Shown here in pieces: positions 1 to 7,363 of a DNA stretch of 10,208 nt. A program made the translations under genes and the position numbers. Source of the DNA: Tannerella sp. (lineage in GTDB: Bacteria > Bacteroidota > Bacteroidia > Bacteroidales > Tannerellaceae). The stretch spans positions 1 through 10,208 of the forward strand of contig JAIRLL010000392.1 of the NCBI GenBank assembly GCA_031259505.1, written 5' to 3'. The notes beneath the pieces were generated by a model. That model worked only from the letters and a program-made list of their open reading frames with translations. It had not been told where the DNA came from and did no database searches. Every line of letters starts with the position of its first letter. The first letter of the stretch is position 1.

Positions 1-1418
1 TTCGTCGGCTCGTCGAGGATGAGCAGGTTGACGGGTTCGAGCAGCAGCCGTATCATTGCCAGCCTGCTGCGCTCGCCGCCCGAAAGCACTTTTACCTTTT
101 TATCCGCTGCCTCGCCTCCGAACATGAATGCGCCCAGAATGTCGCGGATTCTGGTGCGGATGTCGCCCTGCGCCGCGAGGTCGACTGTTTCGAAGACCGT
201 GGCGTATTCGTCGAGCAGTTCTGCCTGGTTTTGCGCGAAATAACCTGTTTTTACGTTGTGTCCTGTCGACAGTTTGCCTTCGAAATCAGTCTCGCCCGTG
301 ATACATTTCACCATCGTGGATTTGCCTTCGCCGTTTCTTCCGACGAATGCCACCTTGTCGCCCCGATGGATGGTAAACGTTGCGCCGGAAAAAACCAGGT
401 GGTCGCCGTAGCGCTTCGTCACGTTTTCGGCTATCACCGGATAGGCGCCTGAACGGGGCGCAGGCGGGAATTTCAGGCGAAGCGTGGCGGTGTCGACTTC
501 ATCCACTTCGATGCGTTCGATCTTTTCCAGTTGCCTGATGCGCGACTGCACCTGTACCGACTTGGTTGGCTTGTATCGGAACCGTTCGATAAAGGCTTCG
601 GTATCTGCAATCTTTTTTTTCTGATTTCCGTAGGCGCGAAGTTGCTGCTCGCGACGTTCGCGGCGAAGTGTCACGTATTCGGAATATTTAACCCGATAGT
701 CGTAAATCTTTCCGAGTTCGATTTCGATGGTTCTGTTCGTGGTGTTGTTGATGAATGCCCGGTCGTGCGAGACGAGCATGACGGCGCCCGCATGTGCGGC
801 AATGAATGTCTCGAACCATTGGATGGATTCTATATCAAGATGATTGGTAGGCTCGTCGAGCAACAGTATATCCGGTCGTGCGAGCAGGAGTTTGGCCAGT
901 TCGATGCGCATGCGCCAGCCTCCGCTAAATTCGGATGTCGGGCGGTCGAAATCTTCACGCGAAAAACCAAGCCCCGTCAGCGTACGTTCCAGTTCGGCAT
1001 GGTAGTTTGCTCCGCCGGACATCTGGAACTGCTCCGAGAGCCATGCGACACGGTCGATAAGTTTGTGAAACGCTTCCGATTCGCAGTCTGTGCGTTGACT
1101 TAACTCGCTGTTGAGGCGACTGATTTCTCTCTCCATCTGGCGGATATGCTCAAAAGCACATTCGGCTTCCCTGATTACGGTTCGCGAATCCGTCAGTTGC
1201 ATTTCCTGCGGCAGGTAGCCGACAGTCGTTTCACCGGGTATGCCGACTGTGCCCGATGTCGGCGCCTGCTGACCTGCCAGAATCTTGAGCAAGGTTGTTT
1301 TTCCCGCGCCGTTTTTTCCGACCAGTGCAATGCGGTCTTTTTTATTGACTGTGAACGAAATCCCGTCGAACAGGGTAAATCCGCCGAAATCAACCGTTAA
1401 ATTTTCTATCGAAATCAT
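1..1418 (-). CDS. ABC-F family ATPase (YheS/Uup-like), 3' end beyond the left edge
   Basis: This is a cytoplasmic duplicated ATPase with no membrane segments, of the ABC-F type whose studied members act on ribosomes to relieve stalled translation or confer antibiotic resistance. I read 472 codons. Domain 1 has Walker A at about residues 34-42 (GKNGAGKTT), the signature FSGGWRMR near 164-171 and Walker B LLLDEPTNHLD near 185-195. A charged linker at about 239-305 contains RFRYKPTKSVQVQSR, matching the interdomain linker of YheS-like proteins. Domain 2 has Walker A GRNGEGKST near 360-368, signature LSGGERSR near 445-452, and Walker B LLILDEPT at the window edge. About 70 to 170 residues are missing, judging from family lengths of 540-650. 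The start is the ATG at 1418, opening directly on the usual first strand MISIENL, with a Bacteroidetes-type promoter about 20 bases upstream. Assignment to ABC-F is firm; the subfamily and ribosomal role are inferred. Confidence 0.95.
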   Translation of the reverse strand, partial: MISIENLTVDFGGFTLFDGISFTVNKKDRIALVGKNGAGKTTLLKILAGQQAPTSGTVGIPGETTVGYLPQEMQLTDSRTVIREAECAFEHIRQMEREISRLNSELSQRTDCESEAFHKLIDRVAWLSEQFQMSGGANYHAELERTLTGLGFSREDFDRPTSEFSGGWRMRIELAKLLLARPDILLLDEPTNHLDIESIQWFETFIAAHAGAVMLVSHDRAFINNTTNRTIEIELGKIYDYRVKYSEYVTLRRERREQQLRAYGNQKKKIADTEAFIERFRYKPTKSVQVQSRIRQLEKIERIEVDEVDTATLRLKFPPAPRSGAYPVIAENVTKRYGDHLVFSGATFTIHRGDKVAFVGRNGEGKSTMVKCITGETDFEGKLSTGHNVKTGYFAQNQAELLDEYATVFETVDLAAQGDIRTRIRDILGAFMFGGEAADKKVKVLSGGERSRLAMIRLLLEPVNLLILDEPT

Positions 1419-1439
1419 ATCCGTCGTTGAATGAAGCCA

Positions 1440-1472
1440 CAAAGGTAGACATTTTTTTGAGGAATCGACATA
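1440..1472 (-). promoter_or_regulatory. Probable promoter of the ABC-F gene
   Basis: On the minus strand TACCTTTG (1440-1447) is a perfect match to the Bacteroidetes -7 element TAnnTTTG. TATG at 1469-1472 lies 21 bases upstream and matches 3 of 4 bases of the -33 TTTG. Transcription would start near 1434, giving a very short leader of about 15 bases before the ATG at 1418. Confidence 0.55.
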
Positions 1473-1581
1473 CCCGTTTCGGAAGGTTCCGGCCCCGCCC
1501 GAACGGCAGACGCGACGAACCCTGTCTCTGCATGTCGCGCGCAGTATAATAGCACGCGGCATGATTTTGCGATATTATTCT

Positions 1582-1612
1582 ACCGGACTGCTTCACCCTT
1601 CGGGTTGCCGGT
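1582..1612. repeat. Small imperfect inverted repeat
   Basis: The outer arms ACCGG (1582-1586) and CCGGT (1608-1612) enclose an inner hairpin ACCC-TTC-GGGT. The two sides differ in the length of the bulge between outer and inner stems. It stands 20 bases from the larger palindromic element and may belong to the same composite repeat. Confidence 0.4.
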
Positions 1613-1631
1613 GACGGGACGGCGGCCTGCA

Positions 1632-1722
1632 ATTGCGAGCCGTCAGGCATAGCAATCCGGGATGATGCACGGCGCCGGATTGCTTCGTACCTCGCAATGA
1701 CGCCGGATACGCTCCGTCATTG
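1632..1722. repeat. REP/MITE-like composite palindromic element
   Basis: The outer palindrome pairs ATTGCGAG (1632-1639) with CTCGCAAT (1691-1698) and GCAATCCGG (1652-1660) with CCGGATTGC (1675-1683). Overlapping its right end is a second perfect hairpin, CAATGACG (1695-1702) with CGTCATTG (1715-1722). The words GTCATTGCGAG and GCAATCC, joined in this order, resemble a dispersed palindrome seen between genes in many bacterial genomes. It lies 26 bases past the cutC stop, where it could protect or end the mRNA, though no T-run follows. The copy number in this genome is unknown from one window. Confidence 0.6.
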
Positions 1723-1747
1723 GCAGTATATGTCAGTTGTCTCTACG

Positions 1748-2485
1748 TCATCTTTCCACGCAGGCTGCCACTTTGCGGCGGTCGGTCTGTGCGATTTCAA
1801 ATTCGGATGCGACCGCGCTGCCGCCCATCGGCACGTTTTCGTTCCGGTACGTCATCCGGCTCGGCAGCAGGCTTCGTGCGGAGGTATGAAACTCCGTTGC
1901 GCCTGTTTCCCGTTCAATCCGTGCGATGTTGTTTTCGCGCACGCCGCAGCCGGGCATGATGATGATTCGTCCGGCTGCCTGCCGCACGAGTTGTGCAATC
2001 ATCGGGATGCCCCGGACGGCGTCGGGTTGCTGCCCAGAAGTGAGGAGGCGGTCGCAGCCGAGCGCGATCAGCTCTTCGAGTACATCGAACGGATTGCGGC
2101 ATACGTCGAAGGCACGGTGGCAGGTGACGGAGAGCGGACGGGCGGCTTCGATCAACTGTTTCATCCGCGCCGTGTCGATGTCGCCCTTCTCCGTCAGGCA
2201 GCCGAAGACTGCGCCGTGCACGCGCAACTGTCGTGCCATCTCGATGTCGTAGAGCATGGACTGCATTTCGGCACGGGTGTAGAGGAAGTCTCCGCCGCGG
2301 GGACGGATGATCACGTTGATGTCGATCGAGGGGGCGAGCGCCTGCGCCGTACGGATTTCGCCGTAGCTTGGCGTCGTCCCGCCTTCGGGAATGGCGGCGC
2401 ACAGTTCGACGCGCCGGGCGCCTCCCGCTGCCGCTTCGACAACGCTTTGTGCCGAGTTGGCGCATATTTCAATGATTCTTCCCAT
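1748..2485 (-). CDS. cutC: CutC family protein
   Basis: This is a 245-residue TIM-barrel protein of the CutC family, close to the usual length of about 248. Conserved blocks are visible in order: EICANS at 6-11, VELCAAIPEGGTTPS at 26-40, IIRPRGGDFLY at 59-69, TCHRAFD at 121-127, LTSGQ at 148-152, PGCGVRENN at 178-186 and the C-terminal YRNENVPM at 213-220. CutC was first linked to copper tolerance in Escherichia coli, but a direct copper role is disputed and its biochemical activity is not settled. The protein has no signal peptide and should be cytoplasmic. Its ATG at 2485 lies inside the end of the DUF4491 gene (17-base overlap), so translation is probably coupled. It appears to be the last gene of the pyrB-led run. 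Confidence 0.95.
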   Translation of the reverse strand: MGRIIEICANSAQSVVEAAAGGARRVELCAAIPEGGTTPSYGEIRTAQALAPSIDINVIIRPRGGDFLYTRAEMQSMLYDIEMARQLRVHGAVFGCLTEKGDIDTARMKQLIEAARPLSVTCHRAFDVCRNPFDVLEELIALGCDRLLTSGQQPDAVRGIPMIAQLVRQAAGRIIIMPGCGVRENNIARIERETGATEFHTSARSLLPSRMTYRNENVPMGGSAVASEFEIAQTDRRKVAACVER

Positions 2486-2792
2486 TACGGCTTTCTTTTT
2501 TTTCGCGTTTCGGAAACCAGCCTTTTTCTACACGCCGGCGCTGCTGAAACAGTTCGTTGATGCCCCACAGCGACGAGAAGGCGAAAATGCCGCACAGCGA
2601 CGAGACTAACACGTTGCGGAACAGCAGCGCGCCGCCAATCCCCGCTATCCCCAGCAGCAGAAATGCCCACCAGCACTTCACGCCGAAATAATATTCTCCT
2701 TTCACTACCAGAGGATGAAAAAGTCCGATAATCAGAAAAGTTAAGAATCCTGTTATCAGACCCGTCAAATTATGTGCTGTTATAAATTCCAT
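2469..2792 (-). CDS. DUF4491 family small membrane protein
   Basis: This 107-residue protein has three predicted membrane segments, at about residues 9-28, 40-59 and 61-81, and a strongly basic C-terminal tail (RRRVEKGWFPKREKK). FHPLVVKGEYYFG after the first segment and WGINELFQQRRRVEKGWFP after the third look like the conserved blocks of DUF4491, a Bacteroidota family of unknown function. The positive tail suggests the C-terminus is cytoplasmic. The gene begins 33 bases after the outer-membrane protein gene and overlaps the cutC start by 17 bases. No function can be assigned; the overlap only says it is made together with CutC. The last 15-20 residues, very rich in Lys, Arg and Glu, are coded in the overlap and just before it. 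Confidence 0.85.
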   Translation of the reverse strand: MEFITAHNLTGLITGFLTFLIIGLFHPLVVKGEYYFGVKCWWAFLLLGIAGIGGALLFRNVLVSSLCGIFAFSSLWGINELFQQRRRVEKGWFPKREKKESRNGKNH

Positions 2793-2825
2793 TCTTACAG
2801 TTGCTTTGTTAATTGTTCTTTTTAC

Positions 2826-3551
2826 TCAGAAGAGCAGTCCGACGGACATGCTCAGGTTTCGCACGCGCTGTCTGACCTGCACCGTCACGGGATAGGGCAG
2901 TCCCTGCATGCTCATATTCATGTCATACAGCGGGCGGTTAAGTCCATACTCATAGCCGAAGTCAAAAATCAGTTTGCCGATCATCACTTCCAGTGCGGAG
3001 TATATCGACAGGTCGTAGCGGGGCGTAACGCGCTGCAGGTTTGAGATGCCCGCGCTGTTCGCTGTGAAACGGGCGGCGTAGTCGAACTTCGTGTTCACGC
3101 CGCTCATGATGCTGAAGGCATAGGGGTTTTCTTTTATAATATAAAATCCGACGACGACAGGCGTCTCTATCGAAACGAACTGCATTGAGAGCGACTGTTC
3201 CTGCTGCGGAGCGGCGCTCTGTTCGCCGGGCGCGTGCAGCGCGGGTTTCGTACTGCTGCTGAAACGGGTCTCCATCGAAGAATATTTCCATGCAATCGCA
3301 GGCTGCACAAACATGCGGGCGACGTTGATCCGCATCAGCAGTTCGACCGCCCGGCCGGTACCGTTTATCGGGCGCAGGCTGTTCGCCTTCACACCGTCCT
3401 GCATGATTTGCACGCCGAACGGTATCACGGAATGAATGCCCGGTTTTATTCCGAAGTTGAGTATTCTGTCGTTCTGCTTCCACAGCGTCTGCGCTCCGGC
3501 ATCTGTGCAGACTGCGCATGTCGACATCAGGAGAAGTAGAACTTTCTTCAT
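2826..3551 (-). CDS. Outer-membrane beta-barrel protein (PorT-like)
   Basis: This 241-residue protein has a clear signal peptide (MKK, a leucine-rich core, likely cleavage after DAGA at residue 20). The mature part has alternating hydrophobic strands and ends in SMSVGLLF with a terminal Phe, as expected for a barrel inserted in the outer membrane. Aromatic-rich strands such as LIFDFGYEYGLNRPLYD near the C-terminus support this. It resembles the small PorT/OMP_b-brl proteins of Bacteroidota, but I cannot assign it to a named one and do not claim a part in type IX secretion. The same frame stays open to 4064; I chose the ATG at 3551 because only there does a signal peptide begin, and because it overlaps the stop of the flavin reductase in an ATGA, suggesting coupled translation. 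Confidence 0.85.
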   Translation of the reverse strand: MKKVLLLLMSTCAVCTDAGAQTLWKQNDRILNFGIKPGIHSVIPFGVQIMQDGVKANSLRPINGTGRAVELLMRINVARMFVQPAIAWKYSSMETRFSSSTKPALHAPGEQSAAPQQEQSLSMQFVSIETPVVVGFYIIKENPYAFSIMSGVNTKFDYAARFTANSAGISNLQRVTPRYDLSIYSALEVMIGKLIFDFGYEYGLNRPLYDMNMSMQGLPYPVTVQVRQRVRNLSMSVGLLF

Positions 3552-4123
3552 GCAGGATACTGTTTTTTCTTCACCGACCAGCCGAAGTTTCCGATCGGCG
3601 CGCCTGTTCCGTAATATTTCCCGTGGACGTATGTCAGCAGCCGTGCGCGCTGCATGTCGAACGCGCCCGTATCGGGGTCGATATACCGGTCTTCGTACCT
3701 GACATTCACGACGTCGGCGACAAACATGTCGTGGCTTCCGAGCGACAGCACTTCCTTCACTCTGCACTCGATGCACAGCGGCGATTCTTCGATCAGCGGC
3801 GCCCGGACGACGGACGGCCTGCCCGGCGTAAGCCCCATTTCTTCGAACTTGCGATGCTCGCGGCCTGAAACGACGCCGCACCAGTCGGTAGCGCGCGCCA
3901 GTTCTTCCGTCGTGAGATTGATAACAAATTCCATGCACTTCGTCAGTATGGCGTGCGAATGACGCTCGGGCCTGACGGATATGTAGCACATCGGCGGACT
4001 GGAACATATCGTCCCCGTCCAGGCCACCGTGAGGATGTTGTATTCCGACGGCTCGCTGCCGCAACTTACCATCACGGCAGGCAGGGGATAAATCATCGTC
4101 CCCGGTTTCCAGTCCTGTTTCAT
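3548..4123 (-). CDS. Flavin reductase family (FMN-binding split-barrel) protein
   Basis: This 191-residue cytoplasmic protein has the fold pattern of the flavin reductase-like family. The N-terminal block PLPAVMVSCG (14-22) leads into NILTVAWTGTICSSPPM (29-45) and ISVRPERHSHAIL (48-60), the segment that normally holds the FMN phosphate. FVINL at 66-70 and SHDMFVADVV at 130-139 are the following strands. Such proteins bind FMN and use NAD(P)H to reduce flavin or quinone-like substrates; the substrate cannot be read from sequence. It starts 6 bases after the pyrI stop with no clear Shine-Dalgarno site and ends in a 4-base overlap with the barrel protein gene. Placement in a pyrimidine operon suggests a flavin-linked housekeeping role, but that is inference. 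Confidence 0.88.
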   Translation of the reverse strand: MKQDWKPGTMIYPLPAVMVSCGSEPSEYNILTVAWTGTICSSPPMCYISVRPERHSHAILTKCMEFVINLTTEELARATDWCGVVSGREHRKFEEMGLTPGRPSVVRAPLIEESPLCIECRVKEVLSLGSHDMFVADVVNVRYEDRYIDPDTGAFDMQRARLLTYVHGKYYGTGAPIGNFGWSVKKKQYPA

Positions 4124-4129
4124 TTCGTA

Positions 4130-4612
4130 TTATTTTATTATGATATCTTCCTTGTTGATTTTACGTTCGCAGTAACGGCATTTTATCGTCACGTTTTCGC
4201 GGTCGACCACGCTGAAATGCGACGCCATCGGTTCGTTGTTGCTGATACATTTCGGATTGTTGCATTTCACAATATCGGTGATTTCGTTTGGCAGGTCTAC
4301 CTTTTTCTTTTCCGCCACCCTGTAGTCGCGAATGATGTTCAGCACCGCGTTCGGGGCGACCAGCGCAATGCGGCTGATTTCGTCTTCACTGAAAAAACGG
4401 TCGGCTACCTTCACGATTCCTTTCCTCCCCATCTTTTTGCTCAGCAGATTGTTTCCAATCGTGACGCGGTTTTTTTCTCTGTGGAGTTCAAGCAACTGTG
4501 CCACCTTGAACAACTGTTCGGGCGGAATATGATCGATGGCTGTTCCATTTTCCAGAGCGGCTACTTCCAGCAGTATCCCTCTGTTTTCTTTTGTTTTCTT
4601 TTTTGTTGACAT
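4130..4612 (-). CDS. pyrI: Aspartate carbamoyltransferase regulatory chain
   Basis: PyrI is the regulatory subunit of aspartate transcarbamoylase. It binds CTP, ATP and UTP and joins catalytic trimers into the allosteric holoenzyme. The protein has 160 residues against about 153 in E. coli; the extra length is mainly a lysine-rich start ([10 protein letters not shown]). The nucleotide-binding domain shows TAIDHIP at 24-30, TIGNNL at 51-56 and MGRKGIVKV at 61-69. The zinc domain has four cysteines at 117, 122, 145 and 148, the same pattern as the E. coli protein. The frame is open further upstream to 4675 but that would overlap pyrB; the ATG at 4612 has a good Shine-Dalgarno sequence (AGGAAAG) just before it and lies 20 bases after the pyrB stop. 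All key residues appear intact, so allosteric control is likely retained. Confidence 0.97.
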   Translation of the reverse strand: MSTKKKTKENRGILLEVAALENGTAIDHIPPEQLFKVAQLLELHREKNRVTIGNNLLSKKMGRKGIVKVADRFFSEDEISRIALVAPNAVLNIIRDYRVAEKKKVDLPNEITDIVKCNNPKCISNNEPMASHFSVVDRENVTIKCRYCERKINKEDIIIK

Positions 4613-4632
4613 CTTTCTTTCCTGACAATGAT

Positions 4633-5565
4633 TTATGAATTGCTTTTCCCTGTATTGATTCCCAGCACATCGCACAGGACGGCTTCGCGCGCATAGAGGC
4701 CATTCCGCGCCTGCTGAATATAATAGGCTTTCGGATTGTCGTCCACGTCATACGCGATTTCGTTCACGCGAGGCAGCGGATGCAGTACGTGCAGGTTGGG
4801 GCGCGATTTTTCCAGCATCCTGTTATGCAGGATATACACGTTTTTCACTCTTTCGTATTCCATCAAATCCGTAAAGCGTTCGCGCTGCACGCGTGTCATG
4901 TAGAGGATATCCGACCTGTTGATCACATCTTCCGTAAAAGCCGTGTGTTCCTCATAACTGATTCCGTGCATGTCGCAAAACTGTTTCTGTTCGTCGGGCA
5001 TCCGCAGTTCTTCGGGCGCCACGAAATGAAACGTCGGCGAAAAGTGCGACATGCCGACAATGAGCGAATGTACCGTCCGGCCATATTTCAGGTCGCCCAC
5101 CATCGTAATCGTCAGGTTGTCGAGGTTGTTTTTTTGCGTCTTGCGAATGGAATACAGGTCGAGCAGCGTTTGCGTCGGATGCTGGTTGGCGCCGTCGCCT
5201 GCATTGACGACGGGTACATCCGTCACTTCGGAGGCATAGCGCGCCGCCCCCTCCAGATAGTGCCGCATGATAATCACGTCGGCATAATTACTGACCATCA
5301 GGATGGTGTCTTTCAACGTCTCGCCCTTGGCCGAACTGGTGGTCGAAGGGTCCTGAAAGCCTACCACCCGTCCGTCCAGCCGGTTGACGGCCGTTTCAAA
5401 ACTCAGCCGCGTGCGCGTCGACGGCTCGAAAAACAGCGTGGCCACCACTTTCCCCTTCAGCAGCGCCCGATTGGGTTTTTCTTCAAATTTCACTGCACTG
5501 TTCAGAATACGAAGAATATCGTCTTTGGAACAGTCGTCTATCGAAACCAGATTTCTGTGTGACAT
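4633..5565 (-). CDS. pyrB: Aspartate carbamoyltransferase catalytic chain
   Basis: PyrB joins carbamoyl phosphate and aspartate to form N-carbamoyl-aspartate, the first committed step of pyrimidine synthesis, in the cytoplasm. The 310-residue length is normal. Carbamoyl-phosphate-binding [13 protein letters not shown] is at 45-57 (Ser49-Thr50-Arg51-Thr52). The 80s loop [11 protein letters not shown] at 77-87 carries Lys80, Arg101 follows, and HPTQTLLDL is at 129-137. Also visible are [13 protein letters not shown] and the aspartate-side loop HPLPRVNEI. The frame can be extended to a TTG at 5628, but that would start inside the terminator hairpin, and MSHRNLVSI from the ATG at 5565 fits the family N-terminus. 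It heads the pyrB-pyrI-flavin reductase run. Its promoter is not obvious (see the finding on the hairpin just upstream). Confidence 0.97.
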   Translation of the reverse strand: MSHRNLVSIDDCSKDDILRILNSAVKFEEKPNRALLKGKVVATLFFEPSTRTRLSFETAVNRLDGRVVGFQDPSTTSSAKGETLKDTILMVSNYADVIIMRHYLEGAARYASEVTDVPVVNAGDGANQHPTQTLLDLYSIRKTQKNNLDNLTITMVGDLKYGRTVHSLIVGMSHFSPTFHFVAPEELRMPDEQKQFCDMHGISYEEHTAFTEDVINRSDILYMTRVQRERFTDLMEYERVKNVYILHNRMLEKSRPNLHVLHPLPRVNEIAYDVDDNPKAYYIQQARNGLYAREAVLCDVLGINTGKSNS

Positions 5566-5598
5566 AATCGTGTATGATAAATATGCTCGAACAGTCTG

Positions 5599-5636
5599 AA
5601 AAAAACGAAGATTGCAATGCTGTGTCAACCTTCGTT
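5599..5636 (-). terminator. Intrinsic terminator after the alkaline phosphatase gene, just before pyrB
   Basis: Read on the minus strand, AACGAAGGTTG pairs with CAATCTTCGTT over 11 positions, one of them a G-U wobble, around an 11-base loop. A run of seven Ts follows, overlapping the end of the stem. It begins 9 bases after the phosphatase stop codon and the T-run ends 33 bases before the pyrB ATG, so it could also act as a transcription attenuator for pyrB. Confidence 0.85.
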
Positions 5637-5645
5637 CTTCCGTTT

Positions 5646-7340
5646 TTATTTCAAATACTCCGTTAGAGATTCGGGCAGATAGAATGTCCCGTTCCTGTCC
5701 ACATAAATTACGACGCTTCGCAGACGGATTTCTTCCTGCCCCTTGTTGCCGGCTTTGACGATGTTCGTATTCGGCGTAATCGCAAGCTGTTTTTTTCTGT
5801 TTTTTACGACCAGCGTCGGACTGCCTTTTTCTTCGGCCGGAGGTATTATATTATATGTATAGCCGTTGAACACTTTCGTATGGGGAGCGAAATTTTCGGC
5901 CGTCAGTTTATCCAGTTCTCCGTCCAGTCCGAGGGCTGCCGCCATGTAGTGATTCAGTTCCACGTTGGAATTCATCCCTATCGGCAACGTGCCCGCGGGG
6001 TGATAGGCAGCCAGGAAGACTTCCTCGCCCGTGTGTCCGCCAGTGGTGAAACCGAAGCATGTTTTGGACGTAATCAGTTTGGCCACGAAGTCGTTCAGTG
6101 AACTGCTGTAGAGCGACGGCAGCACGTCTCTGTCCGAGCGTTCGTCTTTCGGGACGGGGCTGTTTTCGTAGCTTTTGCACTGATACAGCGTGTTCAGTTC
6201 TTCGGGCAGAAGTTCGAAACCGGCTTCTTCGCGAAAGATTTGCTGTACGGCCGCCGACGGCGATGCATTCAGCCTTGCGGCAATCCCTTCGGCCGTATGC
6301 TTCACTTGCGTGATAATCCCGAACAGGTCGTCTTTCGTGGCTGTGCCGTACGATTTGCAGTCGCGCGACCCCAGACTGAAACCGCTGTTGCCGTGATCGG
6401 GAACAATTATGACTAGCGTCTCGCCGTCTTTTTTTGCAAATTCCAGCGCAACCCGGCAGGCGCGGTCGAAAGCCAGAAACTCGGTGATCATCCCGACGGG
6501 GTCGTTGGCATGTGCCGCCCAGTCCACCTTGCTGCCTTCGACCATGAGGAAGAAGCCGTTTTCGTTTCGCGACAGTTTTTCGATAGCCGTGCGTGTCATT
6601 TCTTCGATAGACGGTTCTTTGGATGCATCGCGGTCGAGGTCGTAGGCCATATCCCGTTCGCCGTACAGCGCCCACATTTTGCTGCCCTGATCGCTGCGCA
6701 TGCCTGCCATGTCGTTTTTGTATACGCCGTATCCGCCGGCTTTAAGATAGGCTTCGCCGGCTTCGGACAGCAGCGACACGCCACCGCCAATCACCACGTC
6801 GAGGTCGTTGTGTACCATCTGCGACGAGATCCAGTCGTAGCGGCTGCGGTTGTAGCTGTGCGCCGAACAGTCGGCCGGCGTCGCGTGGGGAAATTCGCAT
6901 GTAAAAACCAGTCCCGTCGCCTTGTTATGCGTCAGTTTCACGGCTTCGAGCAGGGTTGTCAGCGGCTGATAGGCTTTTGCCGGGTCGAGAGGATAGATGT
7001 CGTCGTCGCCGGCCGCCGGCGGATAGGTAGATACGTATCCTGCGCGGCTCGGATAGCCGGTCATGTAGCACGACGTCGTAGGCGCCGAATCGCCTATCGG
7101 AGCGTTGGACGAGTGGGTCAGTACCGTTCCGCAGATGTAGGGATCGATATTCAGCCTGGGTTTGTCGGGATGCAGATACCACTGATACCAGCGGGCTACC
7201 GAGACGGTTGACAGCGATGTCCCGTCGGGAATCATGACGATAAGATTCTTTACAGGCCTGACTTCCGACGGAGCAACAGATTTTGCCGGTATAAAAACAA
7301 ATACCAGCATACACAAAAGGAATATGCGCTTGTTCATCAT
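5646..7340 (-). CDS. Secreted alkaline phosphatase, PhoA superfamily
   Basis: This 564-residue enzyme hydrolyses phosphate monoesters in the periplasm or at the cell surface. A signal peptide covers about residues 1-23 (likely cleavage after KSVA). The metal and catalytic residues of the family are present: Asp39 in IPDG, nucleophile Ser85 in GDSAPTTS, His152 in FPHATPA, Glu268, Asp273 and His277 in [14 protein letters not shown], Asp315-His316 in PDHGN, and His436 in HTGEE. The stretch between PDHGN and HTGEE is about 120 residues, roughly three times that of E. coli PhoA, so a large mostly helical crown insertion is present. A further 70-80 residues after the core form a Lys/Val-rich tail that looks beta-stranded. 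The start may be 7340 or the adjacent ATG at 7337. It has its own promoter and terminator, so it is probably a single-gene transcript. The substrate preference is unknown. Confidence 0.95.
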   Translation of the reverse strand: MMNKRIFLLCMLVFVFIPAKSVAPSEVRPVKNLIVMIPDGTSLSTVSVARWYQWYLHPDKPRLNIDPYICGTVLTHSSNAPIGDSAPTTSCYMTGYPSRAGYVSTYPPAAGDDDIYPLDPAKAYQPLTTLLEAVKLTHNKATGLVFTCEFPHATPADCSAHSYNRSRYDWISSQMVHNDLDVVIGGGVSLLSEAGEAYLKAGGYGVYKNDMAGMRSDQGSKMWALYGERDMAYDLDRDASKEPSIEEMTRTAIEKLSRNENGFFLMVEGSKVDWAAHANDPVGMITEFLAFDRACRVALEFAKKDGETLVIIVPDHGNSGFSLGSRDCKSYGTATKDDLFGIITQVKHTAEGIAARLNASPSAAVQQIFREEAGFELLPEELNTLYQCKSYENSPVPKDERSDRDVLPSLYSSSLNDFVAKLITSKTCFGFTTGGHTGEEVFLAAYHPAGTLPIGMNSNVELNHYMAAALGLDGELDKLTAENFAPHTKVFNGYTYNIIPPAEEKGSPTLVVKNRKKQLAITPNTNIVKAGNKGQEEIRLRSVVIYVDRNGTFYLPESLTEYLK

Positions 7341-7351
7341 TCTGATTTTTT

Positions 7352-7363
7352 TTTGCCGGCAAA
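7352..7363. repeat. Perfect 12-base palindrome at the phosphatase transcription start
   Basis: TTTGCCGGCAAA reads the same on both strands. It overlaps the last bases of the -7 element of the phosphatase promoter and the expected transcription start. Its position would suit an operator, but a single palindrome of this length can also arise by chance. Confidence 0.4.

Larger units (their letters stand above)
1448..1747. other. Intergenic region rich in inverted repeats, no convincing gene
   Basis: This stretch separates cutC from the ABC-F gene. It can be read as an 86-codon minus-strand frame (1390-1650), but that frame overlaps the ABC-F start, is rich in Arg, Ser and Gln, has no recognisable domain, and sits on palindromes, so I treat it as non-coding. 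Visible structures are CGCGAC/GTCGCG (1511-1516 and 1534-1539), ACCGG/CCGGT enclosing ACCC-TTC-GGGT (1582-1612) and the larger composite element at 1632-1722. No T-run follows any of them, so none is a classical intrinsic terminator. Confidence 0.6.

Noticed and set aside
1390..1650. 86-codon minus-strand reading frame between cutC and the ABC-F gene
   Set aside because: It overlaps the start of the ABC-F gene, has no domain or plausible start region, its composition (Arg, Ser, Gln rich) fits a frame through GC-rich palindromes, and it lies across inverted repeats.
1695..1722. Hairpin after cutC as an intrinsic terminator
   Set aside because: The stem is perfect but no T-run follows on the minus strand, so it is listed as part of the repeat element instead.
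1697..2560. 287-codon plus-strand reading frame opposite cutC
   Set aside because: It is antisense to a clearly conserved cutC gene; its Cys/His/Arg/Val-rich translation shows no known motif and comes from codon bias on the other strand.
3552..4064. N-terminal extension giving a 412-residue barrel protein
   Set aside because: The extra 171 codons are an out-of-frame reading of the flavin reductase gene; the real start is the signal peptide at 3551.
4780..5562. 260-codon plus-strand reading frame opposite pyrB
   Set aside because: pyrB is unmistakable on the minus strand; the antisense frame has no recognisable features.
5566..5628. Longer pyrB starting from TTG at 5628
   Set aside because: The added 21 residues are encoded by the terminator stem-loop and T-run and do not fit the PyrB N-terminus.
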